From assembly GCA_945890865.1 (NCBI GenBank), contig CAMDDB010000020.1:1-25309 (forward strand): a stretch of DNA of 25,309 nucleotides. The letters are read 5' to 3'. Positions 7,723-15,913 of this stretch are shown here, one piece after another. The translations under genes were made by a program, and so were the position numbers. Below the pieces are notes generated by a model. It searched no databases, was not told where the DNA came from, and saw only the letters and a list, made by a program, of their open reading frames with translations. The first letter of the stretch is position 1; each line of letters opens with the position of its first letter. Source of the DNA: Flavobacterium psychrophilum. Its GTDB lineage: Bacteria > Bacteroidota > Bacteroidia > Flavobacteriales > Flavobacteriaceae.

Positions 7723-8337
7723 TTATTTGGTTGCTATTAGAGTTACTTCATAGGGATAAGCAAAGTTATTGATAGGTTCGTGTTGTAACCATTTGGATTC
7801 GTCTTCTGGTTTTAGAATGATTGGCATTCTTTTCTTGGTGTTGTGGATTTCTGCCATTAGTTGATTGGCTTGTGTAGTAACTATGGAATAGGTGTTTTTA
7901 ATTTCACCTGTGATTTGATTTACCCATTGTGAATAGATTCCTGCAAAAGCGAATAAATCTTCATTACCAATACCAATTTCGTACTTGATTTTATTTTTGC
8001 CTTTACTGTCTTGCCATTGCCATTCATAGAAACCATTTGCGATTACCAAACATCTTTTATTGATAGAATTTTTGAATGATGGTTTTTCTTCTATTGTTTC
8101 TATTCGTGCATTTAATGTTAGTTTTTTAATGGCTTCGTCTTTAGACCAGGAAGGAATTAATCCCCAATTGAAATGTTTAATAGTATTGGGGTTTTCATCT
8201 GTGATAACAGGGTTTATTCCAAAATCAAAACCATTTATATCCATAGTAGGCTTGAAAAGTTCTTTCTTTTCTACAGTTGCTTTAAATCTGTTTTCGACCT
8301 CTAAAGCTTGTTTTGTTTGTTTGGAATGGAAGCACAT
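7723..8337 (-). CDS. SRAP-domain protein (YedK/HMCES family), abasic-site crosslinking
   Basis: A 204-aa protein covering a complete SRAP domain. Cys2 directly after the initiator Met (MCFHSKQTKQ) is the residue that forms a thiazolidine crosslink with abasic sites in single-stranded DNA after Met removal, which fixes the start. The other active-site residues are visible: Asn76 in LNARIETIEEKPSF, Glu105 in NGFYEWQW, and His165 in EIHNTKKRMPII. The family protects ssDNA abasic sites at stalled forks, and its bacterial members are often linked to SOS genes. Here it precedes (in map order) an OLD nuclease and umuDC on the same strand, but a 166-bp gap with a terminator separates it from the OLD gene, so it probably has its own promoter. 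Confidence 0.92.
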   Translation of the reverse strand: MCFHSKQTKQALEVENRFKATVEKKELFKPTMDINGFDFGINPVITDENPNTIKHFNWGLIPSWSKDEAIKKLTLNARIETIEEKPSFKNSINKRCLVIANGFYEWQWQDSKGKNKIKYEIGIGNEDLFAFAGIYSQWVNQITGEIKNTYSIVTTQANQLMAEIHNTKKRMPIILKPEDESKWLQHEPINNFAYPYEVTLIATK

Positions 8338-8464
8338 GTTTTTATTATTAATACTTTAAATGAAATATTGAACGTTTTGATACATATAGAAGAGTTGGTT
8401 TTTAATTACTTAGTTACAATGTAGTATTAATTTTAATTTTAATTCCAAATGTTCGAAATTGTAC

Positions 8465-8490
8465 AAAAGCTACCATTTTTAGAAGCTTTT
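8465..8490 (-). terminator. Rho-independent terminator after the OLD-family gene
   Basis: On the minus strand AAAAGCT and AGCTTTT form a 7-bp stem around a 12-nt loop, ending in a short T-run. It lies 14 bp after the stop of the OLD-family gene. The stem is AT-rich, so strength is uncertain. Confidence 0.55.
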
Positions 8491-8503
8491 ATTTTACTTT
8501 ATT

Positions 8504-10213
8504 TTAAATTTCTTTAATCCTTTTTATAATTCTTTTGTATGAGTTAGGAAGATTATTATGTGCTAAATTATTGATTACGTGTAATAATAAATCCATTTTT
8601 TTTAGCGCTTTTTCCCGATTCACTAATACTTCGTTTGTATTACGATTTGCAGCAGGTATATTTAATTGATTATATATTAAATTTTGAGCAGTTGTAGATG
8701 TAACTAAGTCCATTTCTAAGTTATATCTCATACAAATGACATCATAATTAACCGTAATATCTAAAGCCCTACTATGATTTGATGTAAGCAATCTTTCAAT
8801 TTGTTGTCTTTCGTTTGCATTAGTAAAAATATCAGAAATTAGTTGCTCATTCTTAAAAACATTTTGATAATTGAAAAATCCAGACCCATAACGGCTATTT
8901 GCTTTGTCACCGTTTTGATAATTGAAAAAGAAATCCTTATCAATAATCATAGTTTTAGGTATTTCTAAATCTCTCAAAAGATAAAATGCATATTTCAAAG
9001 ATGTTATTCCATCTAATTGCAAGACTGAAATGCCTTTTCTTTCAATTTTTACACCTTTATTTTCTAGTAATGTACTGAAAACACTAGAATCAATCGGACT
9101 TTCAGTAACTAATACATGATTTGCATAGAAGAATTCGGAGTTTCTAAATTTATGAAATTTGTCGTACTGTAAGCGCTGAAGTGAATAATGTGTCCAAAAG
9201 TCATACCTTAATTGAAGAATTTTAGATTTGAAAATTCTTTGATTGTCTGAAATCTTTCGAATAAGAATTATTTTGGTATGATCTAATTGGTCTACTAAAA
9301 CTGGTGAGTGTGTAGTGAAGAGTATTTGGATATTATTGTTTTGAACCTGGTCGAACAATGTATAAATAAGTTCCTTTTGTCCTTGAGGATGAAGGTTTGT
9401 CTCAGGTTCTTCTAAGCCTATAATAAAGTTATTATGTTTCAACTCTGCAAGATATCTATATATTGCAATTGCTACTAAACTTTGAATTCCGCTACCACAA
9501 TCTTTAAGATTAAATTCTTTACCGTCCTCATTTATTAAAATTTCTAAGTCATTTAAAAATAGTTCGTATGAAATAGGAACGTTTGTACCTATTTTAAAAT
9601 CAAAACCTTTATTTGTTAAATATCTCCCTTCAATTCCTTTAGCCACTTTATTAAGCGCATTCTTTGTTAAATAATCAAATGCGTCTTTTACTTTTGGGGT
9701 CAAAGTATTTCTTTTAGCAGTATGATTTGAAAAGAATAAACTTAAAAGTTCTCTTAAGACAGAGCTTTCATTATTCTTATAAAAACTTGAAGTTCTATCT
9801 GTTGGAATTAAAATAAATTGAACATCTTTTTTTAATTCATTAACTAACGCATCAGAAGCATTTTCAAAGTTTGCATTATTAAATACTGAATATTCTAGTC
9901 TATTTCGTGTTTTATTAAACTCCTGTTTTATTCTAAGTTCACCATTATTAATAAAAGCCAGATAAGCTACTTTATTAGGAATATTAATAAATGATATCGT
10001 AATTCTTGGAATTGCTCTGTTTGAAGAATAAAGATTTACACCCGATATATAATGTTGTAATTCTAATTGTGGATTAAAAAATGAATTTAATGCTCTCAAA
10101 ACTGCTGTTTTACCAGAATTGTTTTGACCTACAATAGCAACAACATCCTCAATATGAAAACTCCCATTTTCAATTGACCTAAACTTTGATATTTCAACTT
10201 TCTTAATTCTCAT
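8504..10213 (-). CDS. OLD-family ATP-dependent nuclease (AAA/ABC ATPase + TOPRIM)
   Basis: A 569-aa protein. The N-terminal ABC-type ATPase has a Walker A at residues 29-36 (GQNNSGKT), a signature-like GSGIQSL at about 240, a Walker B and D-loop GLEEPETNLHP at 266-276 and the switch TTHSPVLVD at about 301. The C-terminal TOPRIM domain shows Glu371 (LVTESPID) and the DxD-type pair Asp425/Asp427 (MIIDKDFF), the metal-binding residues for DNA cleavage. OLD nucleases are DNA endonucleases, several with anti-phage roles. No UvrD-like helicase gene is adjacent, so this is a stand-alone (class 1-like) OLD rather than a Gabija GajA. It starts 48 bp after umuC and could be read from the umuDC transcript. 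A TATATTTG box (10244-10251, minus strand) could give it its own promoter. Confidence 0.88.
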   Translation of the reverse strand: MRIKKVEISKFRSIENGSFHIEDVVAIVGQNNSGKTAVLRALNSFFNPQLELQHYISGVNLYSSNRAIPRITISFINIPNKVAYLAFINNGELRIKQEFNKTRNRLEYSVFNNANFENASDALVNELKKDVQFILIPTDRTSSFYKNNESSVLRELLSLFFSNHTAKRNTLTPKVKDAFDYLTKNALNKVAKGIEGRYLTNKGFDFKIGTNVPISYELFLNDLEILINEDGKEFNLKDCGSGIQSLVAIAIYRYLAELKHNNFIIGLEEPETNLHPQGQKELIYTLFDQVQNNNIQILFTTHSPVLVDQLDHTKIILIRKISDNQRIFKSKILQLRYDFWTHYSLQRLQYDKFHKFRNSEFFYANHVLVTESPIDSSVFSTLLENKGVKIERKGISVLQLDGITSLKYAFYLLRDLEIPKTMIIDKDFFFNYQNGDKANSRYGSGFFNYQNVFKNEQLISDIFTNANERQQIERLLTSNHSRALDITVNYDVICMRYNLEMDLVTSTTAQNLIYNQLNIPAANRNTNEVLVNREKALKKMDLLLHVINNLAHNNLPNSYKRIIKRIKEI

Positions 10214-10261
10214 CTAAAATGTTGTATAATTGGTAAATATTATCAAATATATTCAACTTAT

Positions 10262-11521
10262 TTATATTTTAATTGTAATTATCTCATCTATCCTAGTTGT
10301 ATATAATTTTGATAATTTCTCTTGTTTCATTTTCCATTGTCTGCCGAGGGATTGATTAGCAAACTTAATTTTGTTTTTGCCATATACCCTATTAAGTTTA
10401 TCAACTACTGACATTAAAGGCTGATGTTTTGGATTTGAGGTGTTGAATAGTGATAATTGGGTTTGTTCATTTGGAGTTAAACCCATTACTATTACGCCTG
10501 CTTTTTTGTAATTGTAGCCTTCTTTGAATATTGCTTTTATTCCTATTTGGGCGTACTTGTTTAACTCTATTGTGGAGTTTGTTGGAAAATCGGTGTTGAT
10601 TACTATGTTTCTTGAATATTGTGGTTGGTCTTTTCTGAAATAGTTGGTGTGAAGAAAAACCATTATCATGTTGCAATGGCTGTTTTGTCTTCTTAGTTTT
10701 TCGGCACAAGAACTTGTGAACGTTGCAATACGTTCTGAAATATCTTCCAAATTTGTCATTGGTTTTTCAAATGATCTTGTTGTAGCAATCATTTTTTTAC
10801 TTTTTGGAGTTTCTAAATCCAATGTTAGTTTACCTTCTAATTCGTGTTTTAACCTCAACCCTACAACAGCCATTTCTTTTCTTACCCAATTATCGTGTAA
10901 TTGAGTAAATTGATAAGCATTAAAAACATTTATTGCTTGTAAGCGTTTAGCGTGTTTTCTACCAATACCCCAAACGTCTTCAATTTTAGTCCATTTAAGG
11001 GCTTTTATTCTCTTTTCTTCAGTATCTATCACATACACGCTTTTGGTTCTTTCAGGGAACTTCTTTGCTATTTTATTGGCTACTTTAGCTAGTGCTTTTG
11101 TTGGTGCAAATCCTACACTGATTGGAATACCTGTATTTTTAGTTACGGTTCTTTGAATCTTAATTCCGTACTCTTCTAGGCTAAAGAATTCAAATCCTTC
11201 AAATTTTAAGAAAGCTTCATCAATACTATAGACTTCTATATCTGGTGTAAAAGTTGAAAGTATGTTCATTACTCTGCTACTCATGTCACCATACAAGGCA
11301 TAGTTTGATGAATATACAAATACATTGTTGTCTTCAAATAGTTTTTTGAATTCGAATGCTGGAGCACCCATTGGAATACCTAATGCTTTGGCTTCGTTTG
11401 AACGTGCAATAACACAACCATCATTATTGGAAAGTATCACAACTGGTTTTCCAATTAAATGTGGTTCGAATACTCTTTGACAAGAGGCGTAAAAGTTATT
11501 ACAGTCAACTAAGGCAAACAT
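10262..11521 (-). CDS. umuC: Y-family DNA polymerase V catalytic subunit UmuC
   Basis: A 419-aa protein, close to the usual length of about 420. The palm carboxylates are Asp6 (FALVDCNNFYASC) and Asp101/Glu102 (YSIDEAF). The steric-gate region and fingers (SNNDGCVIARSNEAK) are intact, helix-hairpin-helix residues (VWGIGRKHAKRL) follow near 183-194, and the little-finger domain ends with a clamp-binding motif QLSLF at 355-359. It performs error-prone translesion synthesis with cleaved UmuD. It lies 30 bp after umuD on the same strand, the standard umuDC order. Confidence 0.95.
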   Translation of the reverse strand: MFALVDCNNFYASCQRVFEPHLIGKPVVILSNNDGCVIARSNEAKALGIPMGAPAFEFKKLFEDNNVFVYSSNYALYGDMSSRVMNILSTFTPDIEVYSIDEAFLKFEGFEFFSLEEYGIKIQRTVTKNTGIPISVGFAPTKALAKVANKIAKKFPERTKSVYVIDTEEKRIKALKWTKIEDVWGIGRKHAKRLQAINVFNAYQFTQLHDNWVRKEMAVVGLRLKHELEGKLTLDLETPKSKKMIATTRSFEKPMTNLEDISERIATFTSSCAEKLRRQNSHCNMIMVFLHTNYFRKDQPQYSRNIVINTDFPTNSTIELNKYAQIGIKAIFKEGYNYKKAGVIVMGLTPNEQTQLSLFNTSNPKHQPLMSVVDKLNRVYGKNKIKFANQSLGRQWKMKQEKLSKLYTTRIDEIITIKI

Positions 11522-11551
11522 TCTTTTGAGTGAATAGTGATTAATGAATAG

Positions 11552-12001
11552 TTAGAATGTTTTAATGCTATGGATTACGATTCCCCATATCATTAGTTCG
11601 TTTTCTTCTGTTACTTTTATGGGCTTATATTCTTCATTTTCGGCTATTAACCATACCACTTCTTTTTCTTTTTTGATTCTTTTTACGGTAAACTCCCCAT
11701 CTATTTGACAAATAGCAATTTTACCATCTTGTGGTTCTAAGCTTTTATCAATGATTAATAAATCACCATCGAAAATACCAGCATTTTTCATTGAATTCCC
11801 TTTTACTTTAGCAAAAAATGTACTGTCTCTATGTTTTATTAATTCTTTGTTCAAATCAATTGTTAATTCGATAAAGTCATCAGCAGGTGAGGGGAAGCCA
11901 GCACTAATGCCTACATCAACATAAGGTAACTCCAACTGTGTTGAGAAATCAGGAATGTAAAAGTCAAACACTTTGGTAGTATGTAAATTCTTTAGTTTCA
12001 T
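11552..12001 (-). CDS. umuD: UmuD-type S24 self-cleaving protein
   Basis: 149 aa from the ATG at 12001; a GTG at 12010 would add three residues and overlap the upstream stop. Catalytic Ser70 (KGNSMKNAGIFDGD) and Lys107 (FTVKRIKK) of the Ser-Lys dyad are present, as is the self-cleavage site Ala34-Gly35 (GISAGFPSPADD). There is no DNA-binding domain, which separates it from LexA. RecA-stimulated cleavage would give the active form that joins UmuC. It is encoded directly upstream of umuC. Confidence 0.93.
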   Translation of the reverse strand: MKLKNLHTTKVFDFYIPDFSTQLELPYVDVGISAGFPSPADDFIELTIDLNKELIKHRDSTFFAKVKGNSMKNAGIFDGDLLIIDKSLEPQDGKIAICQIDGEFTVKRIKKEKEVVWLIAENEEYKPIKVTEENELMIWGIVIHSIKTF

Positions 12002-12006
12002 ATCTC

Positions 12007-12519
12007 TCACAATACTATTTTAAAATACTCTTCTTTTGTTTGTAATATTTGTTCTATTACTGACCAGTTATCTTTTACCAATATTTTTATATTTTTAGGA
12101 TGAAATACTGTAATGTGTATTTCATTTGAACCTAATTTTTTGATTTTTTGAAATAATGAATTAAAATATGAATCTGTTACTAATTTGTCTTCATTATGCA
12201 TTTTAAACAAGGTATCATAATCAATATCAAATGGTAAATGAATAAAAACAAACCCGTCATAGAATAAGAAAGCTTCCTTACCATGAACTAATATTTTTTG
12301 TACTTCTTTACTTATTTCATAATTATGAAAACTAAATTCAATACTTTCACAATTATTACTTGTAATAATTTCTCTTATTAAATTTTTATTTCTGAATACT
12401 TTTAGATTTTGATTTAGGTTATTAGCTATTAGTTCCAAACTATCATTATCTTCATGAATATCATAGTTGTTTCTTATTATTAGAACTGGTTCTTTATATG
12501 TATTCTCAAAAGTATTCAT
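12007..12519 (-). CDS. Hypothetical protein leading the umuDC transcript
   Basis: 170 aa from the ATG at 12519, downstream of a good promoter; an upstream TTG at 12564 lies inside that promoter and is rejected as start. The protein has no signal peptide or TM segment and is acidic with alternating beta/alpha character (EAFLFYDGFVFIHLPFDIDYDTLF). I recognise no domain. Its stop lies 5 bp before the ATG of umuD, so it is the first gene of an apparent three-gene operon with umuD and umuC. A role in DNA damage tolerance or in regulating polymerase V is suggested by position only. Confidence 0.7.
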   Translation of the reverse strand: MNTFENTYKEPVLIIRNNYDIHEDNDSLELIANNLNQNLKVFRNKNLIREIITSNNCESIEFSFHNYEISKEVQKILVHGKEAFLFYDGFVFIHLPFDIDYDTLFKMHNEDKLVTDSYFNSLFQKIKKLGSNEIHITVFHPKNIKILVKDNWSVIEQILQTKEEYFKIVL

Positions 12520-12537
12520 GGCAAAACCTATTTTATA

Positions 12538-12564
12538 CAAAGTTACTAAAGAAGTTATGAGCAA
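12538..12564 (-). promoter_or_regulatory. Flavobacterial promoter for the umuDC operon
   Basis: On the minus strand a -7 box TAACTTTG (12545-12538) fits the Bacteroidota consensus TAnnTTTG exactly. A TTG (12564-12562) lies 16 bp upstream, and another TTG lies 21 bp upstream (12569-12567). TAACTT occurs twice in this stretch, so a repressor or activator could use the direct repeat. The start codon at 12519 follows 18 bp downstream of the -7 box. Confidence 0.6.
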
Positions 12565-12783
12565 CGCAAAAATTACTCCCTAGTTTTTAATTTAGTTTTT
12601 AATATCATACAAGCTGATGCATTTAAGCTATAGAAAATCCTCACAAAATGAATTACTGATAAATAAAAACAGAAAGAAAGTTTTCATAATCCTAAAGTTT
12701 GTATTACTAACCAATTATCCTGTTATAAATAGTTTGCTTTAGTTTTTTTGACATATAAAATTTAGTATTCAAAGTAAAAAAAG

Positions 12784-12847
12784 CATACGTATAAATACGT
12801 ATGATATATTATCTCAAAATCATTAATTTAGTAAATTAATTTTCTTT
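12784..12847 (+). promoter_or_regulatory. Palindromic operator plus -7-like box upstream of the zinc-ribbon gene
   Basis: CATACGTATAAATACGTATG (12784-12803) is a 9-bp perfect inverted repeat with a 2-nt centre. Thirty-six bp downstream of its 18-bp core is ATTTTCTTTG (12839-12848), resembling the TAnnTTTG -7 box, and 31 bp later the ATG at 12879. The same layout with a near-identical palindrome occurs upstream of the gene starting at 21137. The palindrome's position suits an activator bound just upstream of the polymerase. The rest of the 314-bp gap (12565-12878) shows no gene. Confidence 0.65.
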
Positions 12848-12878
12848 GTAAAACAACAACAAAATCAAAGTAACAGAT

Positions 12879-13559
12879 ATGCAAAATAACGAATGCAAAA
12901 ATTCAGAATTTAAAGTCTGGACATGGAAGAATCCTGTTATGTTGCATTGGATAATTAACCCGGGGCTCGCAATTAATGAATTGATTTTAGGACAAAGAGT
13001 ACCTAAAATAATTTTGATTGAAAAACATTCTTCCAAAATATTTGAAGAAAAAATTAAAATCCCATGTCCTCACTGCAATACAATTCACTCGGGACTTAAA
13101 TGGTCGATTCGAAACAATGCTTATAAAAATTGGTTTGGACTATATTGTGATAATTGTGGTAAAACAATTCCTTGTTTGACTAATTTAACAAGTTTAGTTT
13201 TAATACTAGTAACATTTCCCTTTTGGATTTGGTTTAAGGAAGAATGGAAAAAACAGTGGTTGTTAAAACAGCCTAAACGCTACATAAATTTGGATTTAGA
13301 AAATGTTCCAAATCCATTTGAAGGTTACAATTGGATTAAGCAAGGTATTATTTGGGGAATATGGATGTTTGTTTTTTCAACCGTATCACTTTTCCTTATT
13401 GATGGAGTAGAAAAAACGAATAATTATATATTCTTTCATCTAATTTCGTGGTTAATCGGTGGATTAATGTTTGGTTTTACAATGAAATTATTTACAGGTA
13501 GACCAATAAAAATGATAATTTATAGACTTAGCAAGAAAAACGCTAATACAAAAATTTAG
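12879..13559 (+). CDS. Zinc-ribbon membrane protein of unknown function
   Basis: 226 aa. Residues 12-48 form a conserved-looking start (VWTWKNPVMLHWIINPGLAI, then LILGQRVPK). A four-cysteine ribbon follows: Cys63 and Cys66 (CPHC) and Cys90 and Cys93 (CDNC), likely binding zinc. After it come three hydrophobic segments at about 104-119, 155-174 and 182-200. I recall similar uncharacterised proteins in Flavobacteriaceae, but no function. The promoter region carries a 20-bp palindrome, so the gene is probably switched by a dedicated regulator. It is 78 bp upstream of the seven-TM/kinase genes on the same strand and could share their transcript. Confidence 0.8.
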   Translation: MQNNECKNSEFKVWTWKNPVMLHWIINPGLAINELILGQRVPKIILIEKHSSKIFEEKIKIPCPHCNTIHSGLKWSIRNNAYKNWFGLYCDNCGKTIPCLTNLTSLVLILVTFPFWIWFKEEWKKQWLLKQPKRYINLDLENVPNPFEGYNWIKQGIIWGIWMFVFSTVSLFLIDGVEKTNNYIFFHLISWLIGGLMFGFTMKLFTGRPIKMIIYRLSKKNANTKI

Positions 13560-13637
13560 TTTTAAATTTTGTTTATTCTTAGTGAAAATATAATGATAAA
13601 ATGGGTTTTAAAATTAATTGTTTTAATTTAATGTGAA

Positions 13638-14285
13638 ATGAATCTAGTTTATGTTTTAACAATTTTAGTTGTTCTATTTGGGAGTGTTCCATTTCTGTAT
13701 TTTCTTTTATTTAGAAGAAGAAAAACACTTGAAAATAAGTCAGTTTTACCCTATTTAATTCTTACATTTTTTGCTAGTTTATATGAGATATTTGGTACTT
13801 TAATTATTGGTTGGAATGTTTCTAATTGGTTTTTTATTTATAATTTATTATCTTTTTTATGTATTTATTATTTCTATTATTTAGAACTTAAAAAAAGTTA
13901 TAAAAGTTTTTTTCTTTTTTTCTTTTTTTCTTTTTTATTATTACTGCTACACCTAATCTATTCTCATTCTTTAGATGACTTTCTAATAATTAGCGCAAAG
14001 TTTCACCTTTTTATCACTGTATTTATCTTATTAGCTACTCTTTTTTGGTTTCATAATTTGATTAATAAAGAAATTAAAAATAATATGCTTAATTATGGGA
14101 CTTTCTATTTTATTTCAGGATTTGTTTTATACTATTGTGGGACTTTGTTTTTGTTTTTAATGGGTAACGGATTATATATGTCAAATTCAGGTTTGTTTTT
14201 TAACTATTGGAGTATCAATATCATTTTAAATTTAGTAATGTATATATTTTTGATAATAGGGTTATGGAAAATGAAAGACAACTAG
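13638..14285 (+). CDS. Seven-transmembrane protein, probable sensor partner of the histidine kinase
   Basis: 215 aa with seven hydrophobic helices (about residues 1-25, 39-60, 66-84, 90-108, 120-141, 150-172 and 190-211) and almost no soluble part; no enzymatic motif. Its last 22 bp overlap the start of the histidine kinase gene in another frame, so the two are translationally coupled. The kinase itself lacks a sensing domain, so this protein is a good candidate for the membrane receptor of the pair. The fourth helix is encoded by a T-rich repeat tract prone to slippage (13907-13936). Confidence 0.75.
   Translation: MNLVYVLTILVVLFGSVPFLYFLLFRRRKTLENKSVLPYLILTFFASLYEIFGTLIIGWNVSNWFFIYNLLSFLCIYYFYYLELKKSYKSFFLFFFFSFLLLLLHLIYSHSLDDFLIISAKFHLFITVFILLATLFWFHNLINKEIKNNMLNYGTFYFISGFVLYYCGTLFLFLMGNGLYMSNSGLFFNYWSINIILNLVMYIFLIIGLWKMKDN
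13907..13936 (+). repeat. Homopolymer-rich 8-bp repeat, (TTTTTTTC)x3 plus T6
   Basis: The seven-TM gene contains three perfect TTTTTTTC units followed by six Ts. The unit is not a multiple of three, so gain or loss of one unit, or of a single T, would shift the frame within the fourth membrane helix. Confidence 0.85.
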
Positions 14286-15031
14286 AATCAATTCTTATTA
14301 CAGGCACTTTCTTAATGTTATTATTAGCGTGCATTTTTTTGTTTATGCTTTTATATTATCAACAAAACTTATTAAAAATCAAAAAAAGAGAGGCTGAATT
14401 ATTGTTACAAACAGCTTTAAAAAGTGAAAAGAAAGAGCGTAAAAGAATTGCTAAAGATTTGCATGATGCAATTCAAAGTGATTTAAATGCCGTACGTAAT
14501 TATGTTATTTTATTTTCAAAAAAAAATCAGCATACTACTTCTCCAGAACTACTTGCTTCTATTAAAGGTTCATTGGAACAGGCTATTGAAAATACAAGAT
14601 TAATTGCTTTTCAAATGATGCCTCCATTGTTAGAAACATCTGGATTTAATCTCACTTTACGTAATTATTTTGAGCAATTACAGACTTCAAATGATAAACA
14701 ATTTGAAATAAAATATGAATTAACTGATGTTACTGTATCAGACACTATAGCATATGAACTCTTTAGAGTAGTTCAAGAATTAATTTCTAATATGCTGAAA
14801 CATGGTTCTATTACTAAATGTTCTGCAAATTTATTTTTTACAGGGCATGAATTATGCTTTATTCTAGAAGATGATGGTATTCCTTTTAGTTTTAAAGAAG
14901 CTTTTCATAAAAATCAAGGTTGTGGTTTACAAAATATTCAATCTCGTTTAAAAAGTATATCTGGACGTATAGAACAAAAGAGTATTTTAAGTGGAAATCA
15001 ATTTATTATTCATATCCCACATCATGATTAA
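14264..15031 (+). CDS. Sensor histidine kinase, HisKA_3 / NarX-DesK type, minimal
   Basis: 255 aa from the ATG at 14264, which overlaps the upstream gene by 22 bp; an upstream in-frame ATG at 14207 would add 19 residues from the other gene's frame. One TM helix lies at about 8-32, then a short coil, then the dimerisation/phospho-acceptor domain with His67 (RIAKDLHDAIQSDL). The HATPase_c domain shows the N-box Asn176 (ELISNMLKHG), the G1 box DDG at 203-205 and the G2 box GCGLQNIQSRL at 219-229. It autophosphorylates and passes phosphate to the response regulator encoded next, with an 8-bp overlap. The lack of a periplasmic or PAS domain points to the seven-TM protein as sensor. Confidence 0.92.
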   Translation: MENERQLESILITGTFLMLLLACIFLFMLLYYQQNLLKIKKREAELLLQTALKSEKKERKRIAKDLHDAIQSDLNAVRNYVILFSKKNQHTTSPELLASIKGSLEQAIENTRLIAFQMMPPLLETSGFNLTLRNYFEQLQTSNDKQFEIKYELTDVTVSDTIAYELFRVVQELISNMLKHGSITKCSANLFFTGHELCFILEDDGIPFSFKEAFHKNQGCGLQNIQSRLKSISGRIEQKSILSGNQFIIHIPHHD

Positions 15032-15689
15032 AATTGCCTTAGTTGACGACCATAAACTTTTTAGAAAAAGTTTGTCTTTATTGATGAATTCATTTAATGG
15101 GATAAGTGTAGTATTTGATTCTGCAGATGGTTATAATTTTTTGCAATATTTAGAGGAAACTGATATTGATGTTTTGTTATTAGATATTGAAATGCCAATT
15201 CTTAATGGTTTTGAAGTGTGCTTGAAAGCAAAGTTAATAGACCCAAAACTCAAAATAATTATTTTATCTCAATTGACTTCTAAAGAAGCTGTGCATAAAG
15301 TTATGGAGATTGGTGCTAATGGTTATTTCACTAAAAATTCATCTCCTGAAATGCTTGAAGAAGCAATAAATAATGTAATGGATAAAGATTATTATTTTGA
15401 CATTTCATTAAGTAGTGTTATTCGTGAAGCTCTATTATGGAATAAAAAGCGCACCTCCACTATTGAAACCGACAAGGTAAGTTTGACTTCAAGAGAAATT
15501 GAGATTGTTCAATTAGCCACAAGAGAAAAGTGTAGTAAAGAAATTGCAGATAGTTTAAATATTAGTACAAGAACAGTTGAAAAGCATCGTAAGCATATTA
15601 TGGAAAAAACCCAATCTAAAAATTTCATAGGGGTGGTTTTATATGCATTGAGAAACAATCTCATCAAATTAGATGAATTTAAAGCCTAA
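15024..15689 (+). CDS. NarL/FixJ-family response regulator with LuxR-type HTH
   Basis: 221 aa from the ATG at 15024 (MIKIALVDDH). The receiver domain (1-120) has the acidic pair Asp8/Asp9, phospho-acceptor Asp54 (LLLDIEMP), Ser82 and Lys104. The C-terminal LuxR-type helix-turn-helix spans about 150-212 (LTSREIEIVQLA and STRTVEKHRKHI). It is the output of the upstream kinase and overlaps it by 8 bp. NarL-type regulators bind as dimers to inverted repeats, so the palindromes at 12784 and 21212 are possible targets, though nothing in the sequence proves this. Confidence 0.94.
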   Translation: MIKIALVDDHKLFRKSLSLLMNSFNGISVVFDSADGYNFLQYLEETDIDVLLLDIEMPILNGFEVCLKAKLIDPKLKIIILSQLTSKEAVHKVMEIGANGYFTKNSSPEMLEEAINNVMDKDYYFDISLSSVIREALLWNKKRTSTIETDKVSLTSREIEIVQLATREKCSKEIADSLNISTRTVEKHRKHIMEKTQSKNFIGVVLYALRNNLIKLDEFKA

Positions 15690-15847
15690 ATTGAATTAAA
15701 GGAATTCATAAGATGTTCCTAGACAATAATAAAGAACTATTTATTTCAAAACCAACTTTCTATCTGCCGATTTACAATTTTGAATAGTTATGAAATTAGA
15801 TATTTGAATCAGTACGATTGTTCAATACGATTTTTTGATACCAAAAG

Positions 15848-15889
15848 TGATGGTTTAATACTGAAGCCACGATTTTTATCAAACCGTTA
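15848..15889. terminator. Hairpin between convergent genes, possible bidirectional terminator
   Basis: Bases 15848-15860 can pair with 15877-15889: 12 of 13 positions, including two wobbles, with GGTTT/AAACC at the centre of the stem and a 16-nt loop. It lies between the plus-strand response regulator (ends 15689) and the minus-strand serine hydrolase (ends 15914), and is flanked by TTTTTT and CAAAATTATT. A terminator role is plausible, most convincingly for the hydrolase 25 bp away. Confidence 0.4.
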
Positions 15890-15913
15890 TCAAAATTATT
15901 GGTTCATGTTAAT

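Noticed and set aside
8504..10213. Gabija defence system
   Set aside because: The OLD-type ATPase-TOPRIM protein is present, but no UvrD/GajB-like helicase lies next to it.
10467..10904. ORFs on both strands within umuC
   Set aside because: Out-of-frame shadows of umuC.
12836..13036. 66-aa minus-strand ORF at the start of the zinc-ribbon gene
   Set aside because: Antisense to a coding region with a conserved Cys4 ribbon and covering its promoter; no independent support.
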